A program made the translations under genes and the position numbers. The notes below the pieces were generated by a model. It made no database searches. It saw only the letters and a list, made by a program, of their open reading frames with translations, and was not told the DNA's origin. From Phymorhynchus buccinoides (lineage: Eukaryota; Mollusca; Gastropoda; Neogastropoda; Raphitomidae), in assembly GCA_017654935.2 (NCBI GenBank), contig CM065711.1:35292762-35356761 (forward strand): a stretch of 64,000 nucleotides of DNA, in the 5' to 3' direction. Below, piece after piece: positions 43,357-54,480 of the stretch (position 1 is its first letter; each line of letters starts with the position of its first letter).

Positions 43357-44811
43357 GATTTAATCGTAAACATTTAGACAAGTTATTTTAATGACGGGGA
43401 CAGGGTCCCTCCGGACAGCGGGCCGCGCACCTATCTATACTCCATTCCCAATCCAAAAAATCACTTTTTTCCCTTTTTAATTTTCGGCATGTATTGCACA
43501 GCGCCGATAGGACTCTTTTGAGTCCGAGTAAATTTTACTCCCTTCCCCCCAGTAGATGGGTGCGCGGCGCGACCTCCGGGGGGGGGGGTGCTTTCGTAGT
43601 CGCGAACGTAAAATTACGGTCAGGGTTATCCCAATGGGTCCCCCCGCACTTAGTGCTGGACCCATATAGCGACGCCCTACCACTGTTTTAGTCGGGGAGG
43701 AGGGGCCCCTCTACCTCCCTCCCTCCGACCCAAACAAGTAGGAATCGTTAACTAGCCCCGTCAGTAATCACTAGTTTTAAAACTGACAGATTTTAAAGAT
43801 ATTTTAGCAACAAATTATGCTTTTAGCAATAAATGTATATAACTCTGAATTATAACTTGAAACGTAGGGTCCATAGAGCATAACGTTTTCTGCCCGGACT
43901 CGGCCAAATTATGTTAGTGCTTTTTAGAGTCTGTGGTTGTTTTTGTTTGTATATTTTGATTATTTAGGGACTCTCGTTTCTCCTATCATTTGACATTTTT
44001 TATAAAAACATTTGATGTATTTCTTTTAACTCTGTACAAATAGTTTTCCATTTAAGTGGAAATCTTTTAAAACGAGATTTTTGATAAATAAAAGTTAATA
44101 AAAACAAAAAATGTGTAAATATTCTCGTTAGACCTTTATTTGAATTTTAAAAATTTCATTAAAACTTGTTCTTTTAAAAGTAAAGTGGTCCTGAAATTTT
44201 AATCATTTGCTCTCGCCAGGAGGGGTACAGCTAAAATATTTATTTTAATCAATCATTTTTATATCAAAAGTAAAATTTTATAATATAGAGTAGTCTCGTA
44301 CGAGCCATGACTTCTAAAAATTAAAACTTGACCTTTATTCAAGACAAAAACATCTGTAAAAAGAAAAACAAAAATCTAAAGTAGATAGAAATCTCCTTTT
44401 CTCTTCCCTCTCCCCCTCTTCCAATATCTAAAAGTAAAAAGTAATGTCCCATATGGCTTTTGCCGGGAGGACGTAAAGTGTGGGCACTTCACAATCACAA
44501 AGGCCAAGGTGATTAAAGCTTTAACAAAGATTTGGGCGTCTCTCTCCCCTCTGTGGACAGACAGACTGGAGCCTATTGTCCACTCGAACCGAACTTGTAA
44601 ATCTATTTAGGGGAGAATTTCACACACCCGCATCTATAGACCCGAGACAGACAAGGAAATAACCACACCCACATACAAACACAAGTACAAACGCTTACGT
44701 GTTGCAAAGACACACACAACCGCATAAGTATAACTAGTACACTTTTTACAAGGGTGTACAATACAATCGATATATTTGGTATTTGTTTGGTATTTGGTAT
44801 GGAGTTTGGTA
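43357..44811 (+). other. Noncoding sequence downstream of the RNase H element (right arm)
   Basis: Mirror of 11690-13148. The homopolymer near 43580 has 10 G, against about 20 C in the left arm. No gene recognised. Confidence 0.35.
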
Positions 44812-45179
44812 AGGAGTGACCCTTGTATACTGGGCAGTGTGGTAGGGTTCAATAGCCACAGCTAAGCGAAGAAGGTTCCCCCCACTGCTCGAAGCCCCCT
44901 CCCCCGGTGTGGACCTCTGTATTCCTAATTATTTTACAAACTTGCTTGTAATGGAATGTCTAGTTTTCATTTCCCCCATTTCCCTGTGTGTCCCGTCTGG
45001 GTTGGGGGGACAGGGGTCTGATAGCCACAGCTAAGCGAAGGAATGACCCCTGTATACTGGGCAGTGTGGTAGGGTTCAATAGCCACAGCTAAGCGAAGAA
45101 GGTTCCCCCCACTGCCCGAAGCCCCCTCCCCCGGCGTGGACCCCAGCATTCCCAATAAATTTACAAACTTGATTGTAAT
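44812..45179. repeat. 227-bp direct repeat pair (right-arm copy)
   Basis: Same two copies as 11316-11683, in reverse complement. Confidence 0.85.
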
Positions 45180-46058
45180 CACTAATGATCAATTTGATTC
45201 CTATCCATATCTACCGCCCAATACCCACCCACCCCCTCCTTCCCATAACCCCCTCCCCACCCCTCCTTTCCAAACACTCCAATGTATACCATTGCTTATT
45301 TTGCATTCCTCTAGTCCCAGTGTGTGGTTGTGTGTGAGAGAGAGGAGAGAGAGAGAGTGTGTTGTATGTGTTTGTGTGTGCATGTGAGAGGGGTTTGTTG
45401 CACTTGTCTTTGACCACTTGCGCAGGGGTTTTTTTTCTCCCAGAGAGTTTTTTCCCCCTTAATCCTTTATTCCTTTAAATTTGTTTACATTTTTCATGTC
45501 TTAGACAAGTGTGTCTGACTAGGGGTTTTTTTCTCGGAGAACTTCCGTTTCCCCCCCTCACCCCTCGGTGCCAGGGTGGGGCAACCCACTTTGGGGTCAG
45601 ACATGGGTTTGATGCGCTAGGCGGCGAACCCCCCCTCTATTTCTATTTCCATAACCCCCCCTTCTCTCTCTGTCCTTTTCATTTTTCAATTGAAATGTAA
45701 TGTCAGCTTTTGCTACATGTGTTCACTTTAGCACGAGATTTGTTCTCTTCACCAAACCTCCCCCTCCCCACCCCTTAAACACAACTGATCCTTGTTTCCA
45801 ACTTCTACCATCTGTGATTGCGTACTCACTGTCCCCAACCTCTCTCACTTCAATCCCCCACCCCCCCCCCCCCCCCCCCCTTGATTTGTGTTCACAGCCT
45901 TGCTCTTTGGTTTCAACTTTGTTGTATCATTTACACGTTGGACTGTAGAGGGGAAGTATTGTTTTTATTTTGATCTTGATGTTTTTTTGCTCCTTCTGTT
46001 GCCTACTTTTTGCTCCTTTTGCTATATTTGATGTTTGCTGTTTAATTGTTTGTCTGTG
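45180..46058. other. C-rich noncoding sequence (right arm)
   Basis: Mirror of 10364-11315 with a single copy of the 112-bp unit, a C run near 45858-45882 and a small insertion (caattgaaatgtaatgt) near 45687. No gene recognised. Confidence 0.4.
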
Positions 46059-46087
46059 TTGATAAAGGCGCATTCGCCGAAATATCC
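46059..46087 (+). other. Small conserved hairpin with GATAAA...GAAA flanks (right-arm copy)
   Basis: Plus-strand copy of the hairpin at 10335-10363, identical in the 29 bases. An AATAAA lies about 24 bp further on (gaataaaataacgtc). Confidence 0.4.
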
Positions 46088-46664
46088 AGTAGTTTTGTTT
46101 TGTCTCTTGTGAATAAAATAACGTCACTTTGCACTTGTCGTGTAGTTGTTTGTTTGCTGTATGGTATTTGGTATGTTGGCATTTGGTACTTTATTGTCAC
46201 AGAGGCGTCTCTGTGAAATTCGTGTTGCTCCTACATGAAGAGCGCATAGGAGACAGAGGCACACCACCCATTTTTTTAATATTTTTATATTTGCATGCAA
46301 TTTTTGTGTGACTGATGAGGAAGGAAAAAAGTGGGGTGTAAATTTTGACCAAATGACAGCTTTTTTCGTTGCCACTGGGCTTAACGTGTGCTAAGTGCAT
46401 GGACACACGGGACCTCAGTTTATTGATCGTCTCATCAAAAAGACTCTGTAAGGCCTAATGCAGAGTGAGAGGAAAAAATGCTCTGTGCCCATATATAAAC
46501 GAATATCTTGTGTACATACTGACTCTTGTGTGTGTAATTGTGGGAAGGGGCATAAGTGGAAACGATGGGGTAGGGGTTGTTACCTACCGCAAACAAAGAG
46601 AGCGAAGCTGGTAATGTTTTCAATGGATTCTGTTCCTGACTATCTGACTATCTGACTATCTATG
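46088..46664. other. Noncoding, no gene seen (right arm)
   Basis: Mirror of 9761-10334. Confidence 0.4.
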
Positions 46665-47200
46665 TTAACACGATAACGTTTGAACGGAGGGACCTAGGAC
46701 GCTCAAATTTGCTGATAGGTACTATGAATATCTAAGCCAAGTTCGAAAATAAAGGTCATAGGTCACTGGAGCCGAAAATGCTGCCGAACGCCTGGCACAA
46801 TAACGGAGGGACCTAGGATGCTCAAAGTTTGCATTCTGAGAGATGCTAAAGATATCTAGGCCGAGTTTCAAAATGAAGGTCAAAGGTCAAGGTCACTGGC
46901 GCCAAGCGCCAGCTGTCCTGTGGTCAATAGCGCCTGGCACGATAACCTAGGATGCTCATATTTTGCATGTGGATAGGTATTACGAATATCTCTGCCAAAT
47001 TCAAACATGCAGGTCATAGGTCAAAGGTAAAAGGTCACAGGAGACGAAAATAGTGCTGAGCACCTGGCAGGGACGTAGGACACTCAAATTGTGCATGCTG
47101 ATAGGTACTAAAGATATCTAGGCCAAGCTTAAAAATGAAGGTCATAGGTCAAAAGTCAAGGTCACTGGCGCCGAAAATGCTGCTGCACGGCTGGTGCTCT
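46665..47200. repeat. Four ~130-bp tandem repeats with AGGTCA half-sites (right-arm copy)
   Basis: On the plus strand AGGTCAAAGGTCAAGGTCA is at 46877-46895. In the outermost unit one half-site is changed (aggtcaaaagtcaaggtca), a difference from the left arm. Confidence 0.85.
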
Positions 47201-47400
47201 AGTGTCTTATCGAGGGGTAATTGAACGTTCTATTTTTCTTCTTAAATTCTCATTTTAACGAGCTAAAAGAGTGCATTTCGTTTTCTGTGTTGTGCTTGTA
47301 TGAGACGGCATTGTAATTACCATTGTAATTAACCTCAAGAGGATCACGAAGTGCTGTAGATTTTGATTTTGACTTCAACGGAACAGAAGATTCTACTCAG

Positions 47401-47935
47401 GCAACTCTCCCAGTGTCTGACTGGACCCCTAAAAACTGGACGCACATCCACACTGATCCCCACCTTGCCCGGAGCGAACCCCCCAGCCAGAACACTGGGA
47501 CCCCAGACAACATATTGCCGACTGAAGCTCCGCCCATGACCCTGTATAACCTGAGTGGTTGCTGGGAGCTGGACCACAAGACTGTATCTATAAGAGACAC
47601 CCGTGGGATTGTGCATTTCCAAAGGTGCAATTTTACCGCTCAGTGTAATGTCACGATTCAAGTTCCACCCGGCAAGTTTATACGTATTACACTGCATAGT
47701 ACGATACACATGGAAAGGTTTTTTTATTATCGGTTTTGCGGCAAGGAAATGGAAAGAGAATATAGCTTTAGAACAATCGATACATTTTTCGCAAGCTCAA
47801 TTCGAATTTTGCTGTTTCCTTTTCGTGATTGGCAAAAACCGCAAACAGTGTGCAAACTTACAACATTCTCTTTTGAGGCAGTTAACCCACCATCGACTAG
47901 ATTAGTTAAAGTGGTCCACCTCTCTTTTTTGTCAG
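47401..47935 (+). CDS. CUB-domain exon of the receptor-type gene (right-arm copy)
   Basis: Counterpart of 8507-9041 and, being on the plus strand, in the orientation expected upstream of a plus-strand GPCR exon. It has a sequon-rich linker then a CUB-like module (Cys-Trp; Cys-x3-Gln-Cys-x-Val-Thr-Ile; Pro-Pro-Gly-Lys; Tyr-Arg-Phe-Cys-Gly). Donor gtcag|gtaata is at 47935/47936, leaving one base of a Gly codon completed by the exon at 52488. The intron of 4.55 kb would contain the foldback elements. Differences from the left arm include CWELDHKT for CWEQDNKT and MERFFYY for MERGFYY. The 5' edge is uncertain (candidates 47387, 47401, 47413). Confidence 0.65.
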
Positions 47936-48144
47936 GTAATAATTAAAAAAATAATGATGATAGTAAAAATAGTCTTCATCATCATCAACATCATCATCAT
48001 CATCATCATCATCATCATATTGGTGCACTAATAATGATAATCTTTCAACATTAAGCAGGCATGGGAATTGGAAAAGTAAAACAGAGCTAAAAAACGGGCG
48101 GCTAGGGGCCTCAGAAGGCCCGGGGGGGGGGGGGGGGGGGGGGG
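47936..48144. repeat. (ATC)n triplet tract and 23-bp G run (right arm)
   Basis: (CAT)n at about 47976-48018 and an uninterrupted G run at 48122-48144. Confidence 0.9.
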
Positions 48145-49011
48145 CAGGAGGTAATGCTGGATCTTTTCTTGGTAACTGAAGCCCTAAAACAGCACTAGAA
48201 TGGCTAAGTTTAGTTAATCTTTTTTTTTGTTTTTTCGGCGGACAGACATTTGTCAGCAGAAAAGCAATGTCATTATGCCGGAAATTTGCTGTTTGACGGA
48301 CAATTCCCATCACTGATATTTAAGCAACAACACAATCAACCTTCCGCCAAAGGGTCAAGAATATTTCAGTTGGCTTCTTGCAAATGAAAGAAAACAGGAG
48401 ATACGTCTGCCTAGTGTGTGGTTGCCATGAGGTAACTACGTATTTTGAGAGGCTCTCATGCTATTTGAATACGTTTAAGATTAGCTTTCTGTGAAGAGTA
48501 CGATTGAAAAAATGTATTTTTGTGCAATTGATAACCATGAAAAACAAACAAGATTAACACTAAGACGACGGCAGCTGTACCACAGAAACACTTCCCCTCC
48601 GACGGCACCAACAGCTGCCGCCTATTCCCTGTAGACGCCAGATTTTAGCACATTTCTGATTATTTTTTTGATAGCTTAACAAATGCTAACAATAAAGTGT
48701 TTGGCATCAACAGAAAGAGCAAACACTGAACTGAACGGTTGTGGTAGAAATAAATCATGACCTGGTACTGTCTGGTCGTGCTTATCTCTGAAAGTAACAA
48801 GGGCAACAGAGTAAAAAACCCAATAATGTTCCGTTTTTATAACACCAAACAAAAGGTAAAACGGGCAAAAAATATTGATGCTTATTTTTTTTAGTCTTCT
48901 CTATCATTATTTATACCTTTTCACATCATCCTATAACAGGAACGGATTATAGGGGTTTTTCCTGGTCACATGGAACCTCTACCCCCAAGACTCCCCTCCC
49001 TCCCTGCCCCA
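48145..49011. other. Intron, no gene seen (right arm)
   Basis: Mirror of 7417-8287. Confidence 0.4.
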
Positions 49012-49229
49012 CAATCTCTCTCTCAGTCTCTCTCTCTCTCTCTTCTTCTCTCTCTCTCTCTCTTCTCTCGCTCTCTCTCTCTCTCTCTCTCTAAATTATC
49101 TCTCTCAATCTCCACACACTCGTGTCACACGCGCGCGCGCGCGCGCGCACACGCGCTGTTGCACGCGCACACGCACACACAACACACACACACGCACACA
49201 CGCACGCACGCACACGCACACGCACACAC

Positions 49230-49274
<45 letters not shown>
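49012..49274. repeat. Compound microsatellite (CT)n-(CG)n-(CA)n, right arm
   Basis: Counterpart of 7153-7416, but the CT part is interrupted (tcttcttctctct, ctctcgctct, taaattatctct) where the left arm is pure GA. One arm has been miscorrected, or the alleles differ. Confidence 0.95.
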
Positions 49275-49275
<1 letters not shown>

Positions 49276-49622
49276 CACTACTATATCGTTCATCAATGAC
49301 CAAATGTTCGTAATTGTAAAGTGCTTTGAAATCCGCTGGAAACCCCCATTATGTACAGCATGATCCGCCCTATCTAAAAATATGCTATGCCTTACAAATT
49401 CACTTCACTCATACCCACTTCCTGTGTTTGGAATCTCTGGCACTCAACACCCTAGGCCAGGATGATAACGGTTCTCCAATTACAACGTACATTCCATCAC
49501 GTCCCACCAACGACTAGCTTTCAAACTAGAGCCAGTACAAAGTCAACATGACCCTACGTGTTACTGTGGTGTTAGTTTCTCGCTAGAGCGATCATGGAAA
49601 ACGCAGAGATCTTTTCATAGAT

Positions 49623-49731
49623 GTGTCGGCACTATTGTCCGACACGTCTACAACGACTTCGGGAATTCCGTCGGACAATACTGCCGACCGGTCCTCTGGG
49701 AATAGCACAGCCGTCGGCACTATTGGCCGAC
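49623..49731. repeat. Cluster of three GTCGG...CCGAC palindromes (right-arm copy)
   Basis: Mirror of 6695-6803, all three hairpins intact. Confidence 0.8.
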
Positions 49732-50839
49732 ACGTCGTGAAAAACTTAAGGGATAGGTTTGGGTATGACACTGGTAGCAGAATATCACCTACAGCCGTTT
49801 GAGAATTTACGGCACCATGGACGTGACAGGAAGCTATTGCATCCATCCACATTTCATCCTCCTTCCTCCTTCCCTTAACTCCGTGAGGAGTCATCGGGGC
49901 ACCACAGTGAAGTCTTCAACAACTTCCTCCAGACTCTGTCGGTCGTGTTACAGAGCCCTAGAGTCCAGGTTTCTGCGAATAATTTTGCTGTCCATTAGGG
50001 ACCATGTTGTCATAACATCGTTTCTTTTGTCTTCCCCTCCATCTCCCTCCCTCAACAGTTCCCTGGAGTATAGATTTGGCACTTGTTTATTGGTGATCCA
50101 CATTTACTACAGGATATATTTGAAATCTTCAACGATTCCACAGATGATCTTTTAGAAGTCCTTCTAAATTTTTAAGGATTTAATAGTATTCTATACAAGG
50201 ACTTCTAAATGTTATACCATAATGATAAGTCTCAGTATGATCTCAATGTGAATACAAACCCACCTTAGGTTCGTTGAAGATGAGTGTAAGAGTAATACTT
50301 ACTGTCCTGTTGACAATTATTCATTATTCTGCTATAATTATAGCAATACAAAATCCTCTATAAAAATCACACTTTTATTACAGACATGTGTATGTTACAC
50401 TGATCTGTTAATATAGTTGCATTGTGTGTCACATCCTTTCGACTTTTGTTTGAGTAACATTGAGCAATGGTAATGTAATTTATGAGTTTCAAACAAAACT
50501 ACAATTACAGACTACGTGTGTGATCTAGTAACATCTCAAACTTCAAATTTCCCTACTACTGCCCATCCTCAATATTTGCATTAAAAAAAAAACGTTTGCA
50601 AGACAGCATCTACAGCCTTTTCCATAGATTTACTGATTCGCATTCTCAGGTCCTGATCTTTGAAACAAGTATCTGATCCGCACTGAAAACATCACTTTGC
50701 TCTCATTGTTAAAGACTCACTGACATTAAGTCCCTTGATCTATTTCTGACCATGGTGTGACCCACATACAAATGACATGACCATCCATTCAAATTGAGGC
50801 TGCTCTTCACCAGTGTCCATCTCATTTTGAATTTGGGGC
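49732..50839. other. Intron with segment B, no gene seen (right arm)
   Basis: Mirror of about 5640-6694. Around 49925-50010 the sequence already shows inserted words relative to the left arm (agactctgtcggtcgtgtta). Confidence 0.4.
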
Positions 50840-51700
50840 ATTTGCATGTGAAGTCTTCACCAACTTCCTCCAGCTCTGTCAGTTACCAGCCAGAGTCTGG
50901 GTTTCGTGTCAACTGTGATTGCTTCCATTCCCGTGATGTCAGACCATCGGGTCTTTTGTCTGAAGGGTCTTGATGCCCTCCCTCAACAGAATCCCTGGAG
51001 TACGCGACGTTAAGGCCGTTGGAACTTTCATGCTGCCACACCACTAAGCTCACACTGTGAGTTGTCTTTACTGATGTCAGCAGACCTCTATCAGTTTGAG
51101 GATTCTGAGTCTGACTGGATGAGGTCATATTGTGTCAATTGGGGCATGACGTCATGTACTACAGGATATATTTGAATGCTTCATTATTCAACCGATGATC
51201 ATTTAGAAACCCTCCTCAAACAGTAGGATTTAATAGGACGTTATGTCATGACTCCTGTCATGAGCATGTTATGCTACATCATATCAATGTGGCATAATAG
51301 CTGACTCACGTTAGGGTCCGGATAAATGCATGCCATGTGTCCGCTCATGCACGTGTCATGTTGACAATTATTCATGATTCAAAGTATAATTATAGCAACC
51401 CATCCTCTAAAAAAAGGAGTCACTTCTATTACAGATATGATGCTATACCCTATACTGATATGTTCATATAGATGCATAACAACTTATGACTTTTCATCCA
51501 GTCATCCTGAGCAATGGTCAGAATGCAATTTACAATTTTGAAACAAACCTACAAACCTACTACTACTGTGTGATGCTTGTCATCTGGTTTCTCTCAAAGA
51601 GATTTGCCAGACAGCTGGTGTTGCCCAAATTCAATATTTGCATGCAAAATGAAAAACGTTTGGCTGCAGCCACTAGAGCCGGTGCAGCCGTCCCCTAGTC
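50840..51700. other. Mosaic stretch: words of two neighbouring segments interleaved
   Basis: This replaces the left-arm sequence 4840-5640 (segment A, including the long-TIR foldback). Successive words of 8-25 bp alternate between A and segment B (left 5840-6560). From B: ttcaccaacttcctccagct, cctccctcaacag, tactacaggatatatttgaa, gacaattattcat. From A: tgtcaactgtgatt, tacgcgacgttaa, agcatgttatgctacatcat, acgttagggtccgg. Order within each source is kept. This is what a consensus built from two misaligned sequences would give. Confidence 0.75.
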
Positions 51701-51928
51701 CAAGATTTCCTAGTCTTCGCATTCAAAAGATTAAGCTGTGCCATGGTATTCCAATACTGTAGGAAATCATCTGTTGTAGTGCTCTCATTTACTGTTGGCC
51801 CATTCTACAGGCTAATCATACCAATTCTTGAACAGACAGGGTGACTCGGGGGGAAAATGCTCCCCCAAACAAACATTAGTAATTGAAAGTTTAATAATCA
51901 ACGTATAATTTAATTTATCGTATTTTTT

Positions 51929-52383
51929 ATAGAAGATTCAATGCATGTAACATTTTACAACAATTTGTTTTCCAAAGATGTGTGTGTGCGTTCTTTAGAA
52001 ATTAACAGTTTCCATGCTATTCCATTTTCAGAAAATGTCTTTTTGGAGGTCCAAAACAAACACGTTCAGAAGTTTGATGTTTGTGTGTGCAATTTTAATA
52101 TCTGTGGTATCCGGACCAAAGCTTTATTCATACATGGGCACAAAAAGTCAGGATATGTTGTACAGTCTTGCAATCTAAATTTCCGGGTAAAAGAAATAGG
52201 TCATTTTTGAAGAAAAAAGAACCCACAGCCATTTTTCAGAAATTTACATTTTCTGCAAATGTGTTTTTGCCCCTCAAAGAAGGACTTTTATAAGCAATGG
52301 GTTACCACGGAAACCCTTCCTTTCTGGAGCTCTCTGAAGCTTTGAGGAAAAGCAAACTGTTCAAACGTAAATGCATTGAATCT
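51929..52383. mobile_element. Foldback (MITE-like) element, right-arm copy
   Basis: Mirror of 4168-4622, with GAAGATTCAATGCAT ends and no coding capacity. Confidence 0.6.
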
Positions 52384-52487
52384 TCTTCACAAATGTAAAA
52401 AAACAAATCAAAATGATGGTTTTGATGTTAAAAGTTTTATTATCGATTTTGTGGGTTTATTTTAGTCTCACTATGTTTATTGTACAG

Positions 52488-52975
52488 GCTATGTACAGAC
52501 AGGAGCCTGGGACAAATGTAGCAACGGTAGTGGAGTGTTGCTGGGCAGCTTCACCCTAACAGCACCCACAAACCATGTCATTTTCATAAACAAAGCCAAG
52601 CAGACAGTCAGAGATCTACGATTCTATCCATATGCTCTGACAAAGAGGCTTCTTTTCCCATCCGGTCTAGGGACCTATCTCTACCCTGACTTTTTCAACG
52701 GACCTGAGACTAGTAGCAGGTCATCATTATGCATCATGTACGACAGAGACTTAAGAAATCTTAGATTCAAACTTCGATTTTCTTTCTTCTCGTTCGATCG
52801 GAAACCGAGGCAGACCTCAGGTTTCCCCGGCAGCAGGTTAGGTCAGTGGAACTGCTCACAATGGTCAGGGACTGAGGTGGAGCATCTCTTCCCCTGTGAC
52901 ATGGTGGCCCAGTGTGCGGACTCTGAGGATGAAGCCCCCTGTCCCTACTCCACGGAGATGTGTGGGCCGCACAAG
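52488..52975 (+). CDS. Receptor exon ending in an LDLa-like module (right-arm copy)
   Basis: Acceptor ttattgtacag ends at 52487 and donor cacaag|gtgagc is at 52975/52976. Two bases complete the Gly codon begun by the CUB exon, then 162 codons run in phase 0 to Gly-Pro-His-Lys. The last 40 residues have six cysteines, including C-D-x3-Q-C-x-D-x-E-D-E-x2-C, an LDLa calcium-cage pattern. It differs from the left copy by one visible residue (SGFPG for SGSPG). Its phase-0 end matches the phase-0 start of the GPCR exon at 999, and its strand is right, but that exon lies 50 kb to the left here. A lectin-like or other exon could lie between them. Confidence 0.72.
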
Positions 52976-52993
52976 GTGAGCACACAGGCCGTG

Positions 52994-53130
52994 TAGTCAT
53001 GGGTGTGCCTTAGACAGCCAACACGGGTGGTAGTACGTAAATTAGGCTAAACAGCCCATCGTGTTGGGATTTTAGTCTAATTCACATACTACTACCCGTG
53101 TCGACAGTCTAAGACGCACTCGTGGCTATG
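52994..53130. repeat. Imperfect hairpin of ~137 bp at the contig end
   Basis: Left half agacagccaacacgggtgg then tagtacgtaaattaggct; right half carries agtctaattcacatactac and tacccgtgtcgacagtct as imperfect complements. A loop of about 18 bp lies near 53051-53069. The left-arm contig starts within this hairpin (3534 pairs with 53022), so it may have ended the assembly. Confidence 0.75.
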
Positions 53131-53179
53131 GGCCGGCTGTTGTCTTGTTTTGACTTGGTACTGTTCCCACCCATTAGTA
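53131..53179. other. Last bases of contig C
   Basis: No feature seen. Confidence 0.4.
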
Positions 53180-53679
53180 NNNNNNNNNNNNNNNNNNNNN
53201 NNNNNNNNNNNNNNNNNNNNNNNNNNNNNNNNNNNNNNNNNNNNNNNNNNNNNNNNNNNNNNNNNNNNNNNNNNNNNNNNNNNNNNNNNNNNNNNNNNNN
53301 NNNNNNNNNNNNNNNNNNNNNNNNNNNNNNNNNNNNNNNNNNNNNNNNNNNNNNNNNNNNNNNNNNNNNNNNNNNNNNNNNNNNNNNNNNNNNNNNNNNN
53401 NNNNNNNNNNNNNNNNNNNNNNNNNNNNNNNNNNNNNNNNNNNNNNNNNNNNNNNNNNNNNNNNNNNNNNNNNNNNNNNNNNNNNNNNNNNNNNNNNNNN
53501 NNNNNNNNNNNNNNNNNNNNNNNNNNNNNNNNNNNNNNNNNNNNNNNNNNNNNNNNNNNNNNNNNNNNNNNNNNNNNNNNNNNNNNNNNNNNNNNNNNNN
53601 NNNNNNNNNNNNNNNNNNNNNNNNNNNNNNNNNNNNNNNNNNNNNNNNNNNNNNNNNNNNNNNNNNNNNNNNNNNNNNN
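53180..53679. other. Assembly gap of 500 N
   Basis: Exactly 500 N between contigs C and D. Confidence 0.99.
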
Positions 53680-53837
53680 ATTATAACAAAGAATTGTATA
53701 ATTAATGTACTTTGGTGTGTCCTGTCGTCTGTTTGGTGTGCGTGTGCGTGTTGTCGTGCCGATGTCTGGTTGTGCGTGGAGTGTGGCGTTTGTGGTAGTG
53801 GTGCGTGTGCTGCGAGAGAGATGAGAGAGAGAGGGAG

Positions 53838-53885
<48 letters not shown>

Positions 53886-54150
53886 AAGCGAGAGAGAGAG
53901 AGGGGGGATGGGGGCGTGGGTGCGGAGCGATTGCGATGCTTCTTGGAAGAAAAACGGCCATATTTAAATGCAATGCACGTGAGCTGTCATGACTTTCATA
54001 ATTCCATATTTCGGCCCACACAAGAAAAAGCAGCCTGCCTTCGATGTATATACCGTTTATAAATAAAATAAAAAGAGAGAGAGAGAGAGTAGAGAGGACG
54101 AGAGATGATGAGATGAAGATGAGACGGAGAGAGAGAGAGAGAGAATCAAC
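53680..54150. repeat. TG-rich sequence and (GA)n tracts
   Basis: GTGT-rich DNA to about 53800, (GA)n at about 53840-53884 and 53890-53902, and (GA)n again at 54073-54145. No gene seen. Confidence 0.8.
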
Positions 54151-54480
54151 TCAACTCAACTCAAACATTTTTATTGTCACTAGTGCAACGCCGAGTTCCG
54201 GTAACGCCTAATAACGGCAACGCCTAGTAACGGTAATGCCAAGTTTGGTAACGCTGAGTACAGCAAATTTAAAACAATTCAGTTAAGAAATTAGTTACAA
54301 GGCCCCGTTTCCCGTTGGCACTGCCTGAGAGTGACGCGCTCTCCCTAGTAACGGTAACGCCTAGAAACGGTAACGCAAAGTACTGGGTAACGCTGAGTAC
54401 AGCACATTTGAAGCGATTCGTTAAGAAACGGCGGAGTTATAAGGCCCCGTTTCACGTTGCGGTGTACTTTTGAGAGACAT
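54151..54480. repeat. ~170-bp duplicated segment with 'cctagtaacggtaacg' subrepeats
   Basis: Two copies (about 54180-54340 and 54341-54475) share gctgagtacagcaaatttraa, gcgattc.gttaagaaa and acaaggccccgtttc.cgttg. Short taacggtaacgcc words recur six or more times at the start of each. Confidence 0.75.
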
